Below, in pieces: positions 1-10,400 of a stretch of DNA of 64,000 bases; position 1 is the stretch's first letter; each line of letters opens with the position of its first letter. The notes under the pieces were generated by a model, which saw only the letters and a program-made list of their open reading frames with translations, did not search any database and was not told where the DNA came from. Made by a program: the position numbers and the translations under genes. The DNA is taken from positions 5,084,001 through 5,148,000 of the forward strand of contig JAETXT010000006.1 of the NCBI GenBank assembly GCA_019188255.1. The letters are read 5' to 3'. Source of the DNA: Verticillium longisporum. Taxonomy: Eukaryota > Ascomycota > Sordariomycetes > Glomerellales > Plectosphaerellaceae.

Positions 1-145
1 GCTGCGCGAGGAGGGAGCCCAGAACGCCGTTGATGCGGCTGAGAATGCTGCATCTGCTGAACAGGACGAGGGTAAGTCGGATGGAGAGGCGACTCCGGCT
101 GACTTGTCCAGCCAGGTGAAAAGAATGCTGGGAATGGGGCCGTGA
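1..145 (+). CDS. C-terminal end of an unidentified protein (partial)
   Basis: An open frame enters from the left edge (codons from base 2) and stops with TGA at 143-145, giving 47 residues. The tail is rich in Ala, Glu and Asp, and ends SSQVKRMLGMGP. It looks like the charged end of a larger protein. No family can be named from so little. It could be the last exon only; the rest of the gene lies outside the window. Confidence 0.55.
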   Translation, partial: LREEGAQNAVDAAENAASAEQDEGKSDGEATPADLSSQVKRMLGMGP

Positions 146-650
146 TTCGGGACAGCAGCCGCCTCGAGTGCTGCATTACATTTTGTATCATAAACGCTAG
201 ACTGTACAACACTGCGACGCACCTCGCTAGACGTGTAAAAGAATACGTGTAAAGAATACGATAGCGACATCCATCAGCCGCCAAGCTACAACTTGTGCTG
301 GCTGTTGTCTCCGCTCTCTCCCTGCGCTTGACTGCCTGTTAGCTGCTTGACGATCATCACAGCAGGAGACAAAGGGATTCAGTCTCGAGTGGTGTTGTTG
401 CAAGGTGTTCGTTGGGTCGTTCGTGTTTGCTAGTCAAGCATCAATAGGGGGCGAAGCTATTGAGCACCCAAAGCAGCATGTTACCAGGGGATCAACAGTG
501 GCGATGCCCTGGTGGACCTGACTCTTTGTATCGGTTGTCAATCATCTGCGGTCAATTTCTGATATAATTGCTGCGCAGACTCATCATTTCCTAGTGATGG
601 TGCTCAGCCAGTTCGGTGCGCCACGCCTCGACCACCCTTGAGCGCTCATC
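146..650. other. Intergenic, no gene seen
   Basis: About 500 bases between the partial first gene and the UstYa-like gene. No long open frame, repeat or RNA gene is visible. It presumably holds the 3' end of the first gene and the promoter of the next one. Confidence 0.5.
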
Positions 651-1562
651 ATGGGTTTCCAGTACCAGCATCCAGGCCCGTCTTCAGAAACGCTGCAGCC
701 CTCGGTATCTGCAGACGAATCCGTGAACGTCCAAACTCATGAACGTATTCGGTCCCGAAAGCGCCGGGACTGGTTCGAAAGCACTTTATTCTGGATGTCG
801 CGTCTCGCCTCAATCGCTTGGCTCATAGTTGTGTTCACAGCGGCTTGTATAGTCTTGATATCATGGGAGGGGTATTGCGACCAGCGGCACGGGCATCGCT
901 TGGGTGAAGACCCGACGGGAAACATTCCGGAGTGTGAGTCGGCCCCTGATTTCAACAGGTCCGTCGTTGTGTTCTCGGGCCAAGAGCTGATGCCGAGATG
1001 GTCCAGTTCCCCGCGTCATACAGCATTTCGAGTTGACGGCCGACTACACGTTCAACCCGCTGAATACGACCGCCGACGAGAAGCACCAGGTACGAAAGAA
1101 CTGGGATGCCTTGATGCCAGGTAAGTCAACGGCATGCAGCCGTACGTCCACGAATGGCGCAGAAGCCACCCACTAACAGCCGCAGTCGGCCACGGGTTCT
1201 TCAGCGCAACGAAGAACCAGAACCAGCTGCCGACGGTGACGGTCGACCCGGAGAACCACCCGGCGCATATCACGGCCGTGTTCCACCAGCTGCACTGTCT
1301 TTACATGATCATGCAGGCGTACCACTCGGGCGTGCAGGCGACGGAGGAGACGGAGGCCATGGCGTTTCACCTGCGGCACTGCTTTGAGTACCTGCGGCTG
1401 TCGCTCGTGTGCCACGGTGACACGGCGCTCGGGGGTAGGGTCGACGACACGACGGCCGGGGAAGCGGGGGCACAGCATGTATGCAAGGACTGGGGGGCTG
1501 TCAAGCGGTTTGCCGAGACGCATCGGACGAACGAGTTTCGGGGTATCATCGACACTGACTAG
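651..1562 (+). CDS. UstYa-like oxidase (DUF3328), three exons
   Basis: Exons 651-933, 1007-1120 and 1186-1562 give 257 residues. Both introns are GT-AG and keep the frame; the second has a CTAAC branch point. A basic stretch (RSRKRR) precedes a single membrane segment at about residues 50-73 (LIVVFTAACIVLISW), so the protein is likely a type II membrane protein. The two family signatures are present: HQLHCLYMI and, further on, HLRHCFEYLRLSLVCHGDT, which together form the HXXHC pair. UstYa-family proteins carry out oxidative steps in fungal secondary metabolism, for example cyclisation in ustiloxin and cyclochlorotine pathways. No precursor peptide gene with Kex2-type repeats, no peptide synthetase and no partner UstYb copy is visible nearby, so the substrate is unknown. 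The start was chosen as the first ATG ahead of the membrane segment. Confidence 0.85.
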
Positions 1563-2060
1563 CAGCGGCCTCTCGGATGAGTTGGCTAGGCATTGCGAAC
1601 TGAAGACTGAAGTGAGATGGTGAAGTGTTGTATGTTGAGGATCGGAGGGAGATTCGACATTCGGAAAGAAGAAGAGTTCCTACTGTGGGTGTGCCTTCCC
1701 CTTCTTTGGTAGGTAAGTGAGGGGCAATTACCCTGTGGCAGGTGGGATCGGCCAAGGGGAAGGAAGGTCCGGCGAGACAAGCGACTTCCCGATCTGTTTC
1801 CCGGCATGTTTCCATAGGGCGCACTCACGCGGCCATTGCCCCTTCGACTTGGAGCGCTCGTCCTCGTCGGATCGAAATGTCTTTCGTGATAACTGCGTAC
1901 CTTACTTCCTTAACAAGGTACTTTGGTCTGCCAAATCAACACACTACCTTATCCAAAGAGCCCCCGCCCGGCCTGGCAGCGTCATCCCATTGACTTCTCT
2001 TTGACTGTGCCTCATCATCCTCTTGACACACTCCACCACCTTGCCCACCTCGGCCCCACG
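1563..2060. other. Intergenic, no gene seen
   Basis: Roughly 500 bases between two plus-strand genes. The part just before 2061 is pyrimidine rich (many TC, CC and CACC runs), as expected for a fungal promoter or leader. Short open frames here have no recognisable content. Confidence 0.5.
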
Positions 2061-3595
2061 ATGCCACCCTTTGCCTCACGACTTGGCTTGGGCTGCATCC
2101 CTCGATCTGGACCCAGATTCTTCTCATCGACCTCCCAAGCTGCCTCGCGCCTCAAGATTAATGCTGATCGTCTGAATAACACTATCCATGACACGTGCCA
2201 ATGGGGCGCTGCTCACCCCTATGGCAGGTACTCTTCAACTCCTGCCCTTCTCAAGCACCCAGAGGACTCACACATGTATGCAGCGCGCCTACGGAAACAG
2301 GCATGGCCCGCCTCGCCCTCACTGACGACGATGCCCGTGTGCGCCGCTGGTTCGCTGACGAAGTCCGCAACATCGGCTGTGACGTTGCCATAGACGCCAT
2401 GGGCAACCAATTTGCCCGTCGTCGCGGCCGCACTGCTGCTGCCATGACTGCCATGGGTAGCCACCTCGACACGCAGCCGCGCGGCGGTCGCTACGATGGC
2501 ATTCTGGGCGTCATTGCTGCCCTCGAAGTGCTGCGAACCTTGCACGAGAATGGCTACAAAACCAAGTTTGACGTTGGCGCCGTGAACTGGACAAAGTACG
2601 TCCTACCTTGGGCTCGACTTTCAACATAGGACTGACACGACTTGATTAGCGAAGAGGGCGCCAGGTTTCCCAAGTCCATGATCTCCTCCGGTGTCTGGGC
2701 TGGCGACATCTCGATTGACAATGCCCACGCCCTCGCTGACATTTTCGACCCCTCGGCCACTGTCAAGTCTGAGCTTCGACGGCACGGGTTCCTCGGAGAC
2801 ATCCCCTGCACATATGGCCCCGAAGGCTACCCCCTTGGCGCTCACTTCGAGCTGCACATCGAGCAGGGCCCCATCCTGCAGGACGCCGGCCGCCGCATCG
2901 GTGTTGTCCAGGGGGCTCAGGCCTACCGTTGGTTCACCTTTTCTGTGACGGGCCGGGACGCGCATACGGGAACTACGCCGCTCGGTGCCCGAAAGGACCC
3001 TCTCCTCGCTGCGAGCCGCATGATAGTCGCAGCCCACGAGGCGGCCAGGGCGGTGGGCGGCCTCGCATCCACAGGCGTGCTCAAGATGCCCACCAACTCG
3101 TCCACCAACACAATTGCCAGCACAGTGAGCTTCACACTGGACATCCGACACCCAGAGGACGAGGTTGTCGCAAGGATGCAGGACACGATTCTCGCAACAT
3201 TTGAAGGGATCGCAGGCATGGACGGACGCGGTGTTGAGCTCGCCTGCACCCTCGACACGGATTCGCCGGCCACCAAGTTCCACCCGGACTGCATTGGTGC
3301 CGTGGAAAAGGCGGCCGATGGACTCGTCGGCCGGGATGGCTGGCTACACATTACGAGTGGTGCGGGCCACGACAGCGTCTACACGAGCCGGCGGTGCCCG
3401 ACGACCATGATCTTTGTGCCGTGCAAGGACGGCGTCAGCCATCATCCGGAGGAGTATTGCAGCCCCGAGGACTGGTGAGTGGTCTTGTATTTGATGTGCA
3501 TGATGTGTTGAAGACTGACGTTTGAGAACAGCGCAATGGGAACGCAGGCATTGCTGGACGCTGTGCTCGAGTACGACGAGAGCAGAAGTTCATGA
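2061..3595 (+). CDS. M20-family N-carbamoyl amino acid hydrolase / beta-ureidopropionase-like
   Basis: Exons 2061-2227, 2284-2595, 2650-3474 and 3532-3595 give 455 residues; all three introns are GT-AG. Metal-site and family motifs appear in order: GSHLDTQPRGGRYDGILGV, NEEGARF (created by splicing at 2595/2650), HFELHIEQGP, GRDAHTGTTP and SGAGHDS. This is the hydantoinase/carbamoylase branch of the M20 metallopeptidases, which uses two divalent metals to cleave N-carbamoyl groups from amino acids, beta-ureidopropionate or allantoate-like compounds. Likely roles are pyrimidine or hydantoin catabolism; the exact substrate cannot be told. The N-terminus (about 35 residues, Arg/Ser rich, without acidic residues) looks like a mitochondrial presequence. 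The length is normal for the family (about 410-460). Confidence 0.88.
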
Positions 3596-5275
3596 ACGAC
3601 AGTCGAGACGGGTATGATATTGCGTCTACCGCTTGGATTCCATCTTGAAAGTGAATGTAAGTAAAATATAGTGGATTTAAACAATTTGGTAGCCTTCTCA
3701 GAATCCCGTTTCTCTCAACGTGTCAGACACGTCTGGTTGTTCCAGGCTTGGTGATTCCAACGCCATAATGTGCATCGATTGCCTACAATGCCAGCGACTT
3801 GCTCGAAAAGTGTGTAACCCCTCTCTTGATTTCAAACTTTGACATATATATATTGAGAAGTCAAATCCATAATCAAATTGCACGCCAATATCCAATATTC
3901 CGAAGTCGATCACTGAGGATCATTATCAAGAATGTCAGACTTCGGCGCGCCCCGAGTCGGATGCAAAAAGGCGCCCCGCCCGGCGGAGCGAGCGGGGGTA
4001 CCTGTAGTCAGAGGGCGCCGGAACCCGCTGCGAAGACGAGCCCAGGCCCCAAACCTACCAAGGCCCTCTCCAAACAGGCCCTGGCAGAACAAGGTGCGGC
4101 CACGGCGAGTCGGCGCACTGTCACGAGAGGGTGTTTGCTGGCTCACGCTGAAGGGATTCCATGTTTGTTTCGTCACGTCGGCCTGACGGCTTGACCCCGC
4201 CAAAGGTAGTCAGCTTTCCCTACATAGGGGCCTAAGAGCCTCGAGGTCTATGCAGGGACGAGTCCGCCATCGAGGAGAGACCGTTGTCTCGATGCCAACT
4301 AGAGAAAAGGATCTGATAGACTCCACTTTAAGACGCACTCACACGCTTCCCGTACTTGCACTCTTCGTCATGGCCCCTGAAGCTGAACGGAGCAACACGC
4401 AGACGGCGCCCATTCCGGAATTCCAGGAGCCCCGGCCGCCGTCCAGGCCTTCCAGGCCTAGCTGCTGCTCCATGCGTCCACCACGCTTATGCCCCTCTCG
4501 ACGCTCGCTCGCGCCGCAGAGTGTCAGTGTATAGGACACGCCGTTGAAGGGGTACGATGGGCGGCTTCCGGTGTGGACTGTTGAGAGTACTCGACCATGC
4601 TGCGCGAGGCGCGGGAGCAGCCTGGCACGCACTAGGAGGAGGCGACCTGCTCTGTAACGCCTGTCGGGTCGGGTCGCTCACGCCCGCCGTTGGGAGGCAC
4701 TGCAACAGCGGCGGTTCAGGAGCGTCGTCGTGGCCGCGGAGCCGGATACGGCGCCGTGTTTGCGTGAGAGTCTGCGGGCTGGCAGGTTTTTGACGGCTCA
4801 CTCAGACGCCAGGACGATCATAGACGGGATGAACTGCAGGACCGTGTCGGCGTCGCGTGGCTGGATCTGAGGACAGGCGTAGACGTGAGTGTCGTGCTGT
4901 CAAATTCGAAAACACATTTGGCGGTTAAGGCTCTCGAGGAAAGCGGCGTCAGGCTTGGGCCTTGTGCTGCTGCCGCTCTGGGCGCGTTGTGGAAAATTCG
5001 AGAGGCCGGCGGAGATGAGGCGAGTGCAGTGCCGTCGCCAGATGCCGTTGGTGTGCTTCTCGGGACTTAGAGGCCTAGGGAGAATGTCGTGCCAGACAGG
5101 CCAGGGCAGTATGGGGGTTCCCTGCCAGCGTCTAAGATTTGATGTCTTCAGGCATCAGATAGACTCCATGACAGCGTAAGAAATTCATCGAAGCTGCTTG
5201 GCTTGCAAATGCTCACCCAGTTTGTGTCTTTCAACACAGCAGTCATGAAACCAGCTTGGCAACATCGCCATATAC
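3596..5275. other. Intergenic, no supportable gene
   Basis: About 1.7 kb between two gene 3' ends (the flanking genes converge). Several open frames of 60-130 codons exist on both strands, but they overlap each other, have skewed composition (Arg, Pro, Gly) and show no domain. The stretch 3930-4100 is unusually GC rich. Confidence 0.45.
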
Positions 5276-6835
5276 CTACGTGCCAACCCCCTTTACCATG
5301 ACAGCCATGGGTCCTTGAATGCCACACTCACCGTCCCACGCTTCCATCGTCAAGCCCGCCCGAAAGTGCGCCGCTAAATGCTGCACCCTCTGCTCCCATC
5401 CTGTCATCCGCACCCCGCAGAACCCGCAGTGACTGGGTACCGAATCCTGTGTGCGCCTGAGCATCGAAACGTCCATGGCCCAGCCTTCGCGCCGCCGACA
5501 GCCGTGGAACTTTTGCAGGTGCTGCACTAGGTGGTCCTTGCGACTAAACGTCCGCGCCTCGAGACTTCTCTCGGCGCACTCCTCGAATTGGTGCGACTGG
5601 AAATGGGTGATGTCCGGCGAGGAGTGGCCGCAAAAGACGCATTCCGGGTCACGGGATGCGGGGCGCCAGGTGATGAGGGGGTTAGAGGCGGCGAGAGGTA
5701 CACCGCAGACCCAAGAATGGAGGCCAGGCAGGTGGACAGACTGCTCGTGACGAGACCAATCAAACTTCTTGTGAAAGGACTGGAGGCAGAACGTGCACTG
5801 GAAGCTTGTTGCTGTCGCAGGCTTGCCCGTCTTTGAAGGAGGACGGATGCAGCCATCGGAGCTGTGACCGGACCGTGCCCCGTAGTGGTTGCTCGTAGAC
5901 GAGTGGAAGGAATAGCAGGACGAGTTTGAATCAGACGAGCCATCGAGGCTGCGGCCCCTTGTGTTGAAATTGAAGCTGTCGTCTGCCGAGGACGCGCTAC
6001 CTTCGCGATAGCTACTATCAGCTGGCTCAAGATCGTTCGAGTTGTCGGATAGAAAGGCGTCTAGAGCACTCTCGATAAGCGCAAGATCGACAGGCTCCTC
6101 GTCTGGGGGTGAATTCCGCCATCGCTCAAGGGGCGACATGTTCGACAAGAGAGATCGTGGTCTGGGCGACCCCTGCGGGTGTTGTTGCTTGGAGGACTGC
6201 CTTGAGACCCGAAGTGATAGCCTGTGTCGACGCCGGGCATTGGTGAACCAGTTGACAACCTGCGACTTGCTGAGGCCTGATTGCTGCGCTAGAGCGTCCT
6301 TTACATCATCGGACGGATACGGATGGTCCAGATGCGCGGCAAACCAGGCTCTGAGAGCGCGGTTCTTGTGAACCGACCGAGAACTGGCTCGCTTGCTTGA
6401 CGAAGATGGCATTGCTAGTGATGCTGGGTGTGGTGCTGGCGCCAAGGGGTCCTCGAGAATGGGGTATTCATCAAAAAGCGAAGTCAAGGACGAAGGCTCT
6501 TCGTTCACTCCATGGAGATGTCCTATGACAGGTTCTGATGTTTCAAAGCTGGAGTGGTCGCGTTTGGCCTGGCCGGCCAAAGAACAGTCGCGAAAGAGGG
6601 CAACGCAGGATGAACACGATGAGACGGGGTTAGGGTTGGCTGATGTCGTCCGGAGGATAAAGCATTGCAACCGGTGACGTCTGCAATTTGCGCATGGCAT
6701 AGGCGGCCAGTACGTGCCATTATCGAGTAGAAGCTCGTCCAAGTTCTCGTCCTCCATCGTGTCGATGTCCAGTCGTGGCTTAACAAGAAGTATCCATGGA
6801 GGAAGGAAGGAGGAGGCAGCAGGTGAGTTCAACAT
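5276..6835 (-). CDS. Homeobox plus C2H2 zinc-finger transcription factor
   Basis: Single exon, 519 residues from the ATG at 6835; an internal ATG at 6757 (residue 27, [10 protein letters not shown]) is an equally likely start. Domains in order: a cysteine cluster at about 48-84 ([11 protein letters not shown], then CSSC and a final Cys); a TALE/KN-type homeobox at about 157-205 with the recognition helix [13 protein letters not shown]; a Ser-rich linker; a C2H2 finger at about 347-369 (CTFC ... HEQSVH); and further Cys/His pairs at about 399-445 and 470-491. Fungal proteins with this layout are nuclear DNA-binding regulators, often tied to development. The ATG lies only about 40 bases from the left LTR of a retrotransposon, so the native promoter has been displaced. 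The gene was probably divergent from the PAC4-like gene now at 12916. Confidence 0.88.
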   Translation of the reverse strand: MLNSPAASSFLPPWILLVKPRLDIDTMEDENLDELLLDNGTYWPPMPCANCRRHRLQCFILRTTSANPNPVSSCSSCVALFRDCSLAGQAKRDHSSFETSEPVIGHLHGVNEEPSSLTSLFDEYPILEDPLAPAPHPASLAMPSSSSKRASSRSVHKNRALRAWFAAHLDHPYPSDDVKDALAQQSGLSKSQVVNWFTNARRRHRLSLRVSRQSSKQQHPQGSPRPRSLLSNMSPLERWRNSPPDEEPVDLALIESALDAFLSDNSNDLEPADSSYREGSASSADDSFNFNTRGRSLDGSSDSNSSCYSFHSSTSNHYGARSGHSSDGCIRPPSKTGKPATATSFQCTFCLQSFHKKFDWSRHEQSVHLPGLHSWVCGVPLAASNPLITWRPASRDPECVFCGHSSPDITHFQSHQFEECAERSLEARTFSRKDHLVQHLQKFHGCRRREGWAMDVSMLRRTQDSVPSHCGFCGVRMTGWEQRVQHLAAHFRAGLTMEAWDGECGIQGPMAVMVKGVGT

Positions 6836-6871
6836 GTCCTAATCGCATATCATGATTGCTCGACCTGTGTT

Positions 6872-6876
6872 GCTGG
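6872..6876. repeat. Target site duplication, left copy
   Basis: The five bases GCTGG directly before the left LTR are repeated directly after the right LTR at 12749-12753. A 5-base duplication is the usual signature of Ty1/copia integration. Confidence 0.93.
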
Positions 6877-7089
6877 TGTTGCCGATCAGGCAAGGTTCTG
6901 TTCTGTGACCCAGGAGTACTTTCATCCCAAATGTGGAGTCCTCATTTGATGCATTTGTTCTGTCGTTATCGCCCCGGTAAGACTCCTTACCGATGCTGGA
7001 TCTGACCAATTACCTTCGTTTGGACTTCTGGAAGTCTCCTTTTATACCTTAACAACAATCAATCCACTTTGTTCAATTCCGTGGTGACA
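6877..7089 (+). repeat. Left LTR of the copia element
   Basis: 213 bases, starting TGTTGCC and ending GTGACA, so it has the TG...CA ends typical of LTRs. It matches the right LTR at 212 of 213 positions. It should hold the element's promoter; it also sits about 40 bases upstream of the minus-strand homeobox gene's start codon. Confidence 0.95.
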
Positions 7090-7105
7090 GTTATGAGCCC
7101 GGGCG
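7090..7105 (+). other. Primer binding site, half-tRNA (initiator Met) type
   Basis: The bases GTTATGAGCCC follow the left LTR with no gap. They are the reverse complement of GGGCTCATAAC, the anticodon stem-loop (CAU) of eukaryotic initiator methionine tRNA, rather than a tRNA 3' CCA end. Drosophila copia is known to prime from such a cleaved 5' half of initiator tRNA. The match weakens after about 11 bases. Assignment to the tRNA is from memory of the conserved stem-loop. Confidence 0.7.
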
Positions 7106-7465
7106 ACGATACAGCTCCTTGACCTTCGATATCTACAGCAGGGCGCCTACGGCCAATACGCCTGCTGCGAAGCTGTCTACAGCTGAATCGCCGCTGCACT
7201 TCAACAGTCAATTGACGCGACGTTTCGCCATTGACGACCACTGGCCAAGGGCCGTTACCGACATCCTCCAGGAGAGCGATCATCTCTCCACGACACATCG
7301 AAGCAGGAGAAATCAGCTCCTCAAGACCAATTGAACCTCCGAGACGTGTGGCCTAGGGCTTGAGTACACGCGGGGTCAATTGATGATATTCAACATACAC
7401 GCGATCAGTCGCGACCATCGAACGACCTCCCCGACGGTCTCCGACAACGCCCAGGGATCCTCAAG
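7106..7465 (+). other. Untranslated leader of the copia element
   Basis: About 360 bases between the primer site and the gag start codon. No conserved frame is seen; expected to carry RNA packaging and dimerisation signals. Confidence 0.6.
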
Positions 7466-10400
7466 ATGGACTCTGGTAAGCACAGAGTGACACTTACAAG
7501 GAGGGAGGAATGGAGGACATGGCTCAACTCCGTCAGAGCCGTGGCGACCTCCTACGAGGCCTGGGATCTAGTCGACCCAGACAAAGAGGCTGACAGACGG
7601 CCCAAGAGGGCCAAGAAGCCAACAGCACCGTCATTCGAAGATGAGACGCGAGATCTCAGCACACTGCTGACGTTGTACAAGATCCATTTGGACATCTACA
7701 ACAGGGAGTCAGCGGGCCTCCAGGAGGTCCAGAAATACATCCTCAACACAGTCGACAGGAGCCTTTCGGCCGTCTTCATGAACGAGGAAAGCAGCCAGGA
7801 GTGGCTCAAGGCGTTGAAGGACCACTTCGCCCCTTCCGACATGGGACAGAAACAATACATTCGCCAGCGCTGGGAGGAGCATATGGCGATGATCAAGAAG
7901 ATGGACCATGAGAAGTGGGTTGACGACTTCATCCTACTCTGTATCGAAGTTGAGAAGCACGGGATTCCTCAGCTTAAAGAAGCCGCAGATCAAAATGTTC
8001 AATTCCTTCGGGCAATTCTTTCCGTGTCTCCAGGGTGGGCCGAAGCAGAGTGCGCCCACCAAGTTCGCCGGGAGCTGGATGATCGTGATGGAGGGAAGGT
8101 ACTGGCGTTGAGGTACAAGAGCTACCTTAGAGACTACCAACCGCATCGCCTCACCACCAAGCCATCTCAGACGTCCTTCTACAGCGACTCGGTGACCTTC
8201 ATGGGCAAGGACCGGAATGGTCAAAGTGATCGGACGAGTGCCCAGGATTCCCATCGTGACTCTCCTCAACAGCCAAACAGCTCGCCTTCTCGCAGACCAT
8301 TCTGCGACTGTGTACAGCAGAAGAGGGCACCCAAGGCGTGTCAGCCCATCTGTCTGTGCCCAAATATCGCAGAACACCGGAGGAAGAAGAGCTATCAATC
8401 CGATCAGAGCCTGCTGGACTACATTGACGAAGCGAAGAAAAGGATGAAGCCAAGCACATTGCAATTCTGGAACGAGAAAATCAAGGAGGACAAAAAGAAG
8501 CGGCAGGAGGCAAGAGGCACCAGTGGAGTCGCCGTCTCTGCTTTTAACAACTTCCTCGGTGACGATGATGAACAGAGCTGCGATGACGAGTACACCAACT
8601 TCATGAGCAACTTCTCCGTCGCTGATTCGGACGAGTTTCAACGGACAAACCGAGGAGGGGATCTCCGTCACGAGTTCCTGATCGACTCGGGTACACCCAA
8701 CCATATAACCAACAACAAAGACCTCCTCACCAACTTTCGCGAGGCCACCGACACTGTAAGATACAGCACAGGAGGAGGCAAATCAAGCCCCGTCGAAGGG
8801 CATGGCACGATGGCCATCGACACCCTCGACAGCAAGCAGAACGTCATCAGCATCACCTGCCATGATGTCTCGTACATCAAAGACTACCCGACGACGCTTA
8901 TTTCAGCCAGGCAGCTCCAACGCCAAGGACTCGGACTGGACTCGCTCAGGAACATGCTGTTCAACCCAGCCACTGGCTCAGAGATCCCACTTCAGGAGAA
9001 GGGTGGCCAGTATGCGGTGAACACCCTACATAGCACCACTTCCTTCTATCACTCCAAGAAGCAGAGAGCCGCGATGGTCAGCGACTCGAGGCTCTGGCAC
9101 GAACGGCTGGCTCATGCCCACCCAGAGGCCATACAGCAGCTGCCATACAGCTGTACTGGAGTTGGGGTGAAAGGGCCAACAACATTCGAATGCGAGTCTT
9201 GCGGGGTAGCGAAATCCAAGAAGATTGTATCTCGGAGACAGCCAACGTACACGACGACGAATCCATTTGAGCGCGTCAACCTGGACTTCTTCAGCCCTGG
9301 GAAGTCGTACAACGGCATGGAGTCGTGCCTTGTAATAACGGACGCATATTCGGGGAAGATTGTTGTCAGGATTCTGCCTGCCAGAGCAGATGGCTTCCAG
9401 GCGTTTATCAACTTTGAGATGTTTCTCTGGAGACAGTACCATCTGGTCATCAAGGTCCTGAGAGTTGACTGGGACTCAGCACTACGCAGCAATCTGGTTA
9501 CTTGGTCAGAAGAGCGCGGCATTCTCTTAGAGAGATCAGCCGCAAGGACACCAGAACAGAACGGTGCCGCAGAACGCAATGGAGGCACGATATTCACCAT
9601 CGCAAGAACCCTTACCTCGGCTGCTGGGTTCCCGGAGGATTTGTGGCCAGAGGTGGTACAAACCGCTGCATATCTCCACAATCTCACGCCGAAGGGACGC
9701 CTACAGTGGGCGACACCAGAAGGAAGGCTGAACGACTGGCTCAACTCCAAGGGCCTTGCCGCTCGAACTACGGCTCCAGGCCTGGCTCACCTGCGAAGAT
9801 ACGGATGCAGGGCGTATCCTCTCACGGCAGACGCCCAAGAGGGACGTAACCGAAAGCAGAAGCTGGCTCCGAGAGCCCACATCGGCTATCTCTGTGGATA
9901 CGACAGCAGCAACATATACAGAATCTGGGTTCCAGAGATGAAAGCAGTATTGAGGACAAGAGACGTGGGTTTCGATGAGTCCACAGTTTTCAAGGACGCC
10001 CAATCCCCAAAGCCAATTCTACAGGACGAATTCCAGGCTTTGGACGTGCCCGTTGCGGACGCCCAGAATCCTTTCAACTCGTCACTGGACATTGACGAGT
10101 TCGATGTTGCCACCATCGACCTGTTCGAGAAAGCCCGGACATTCCAACTTGGAGGAAAGATCAACGCGGAGATACTGCGACCCCGGGAAGGTCACACAGC
10201 CAGCAGAGATGATGTCCTGCCGTCACCACGTCCAACTCCAGAGACGGAGACTGGACAAGGCCAGCCAGCTGTCTCTGAGGGGGTGGAAGATGCCGTAATA
10301 GACACCATTCAAGGGGCTGAAGATGCTGTGGAAGACACGATCCCCGTGCCAGACACCATTCAAGTGACTGAAGAGGCTATTGAAGACACTATCGAAGTAG

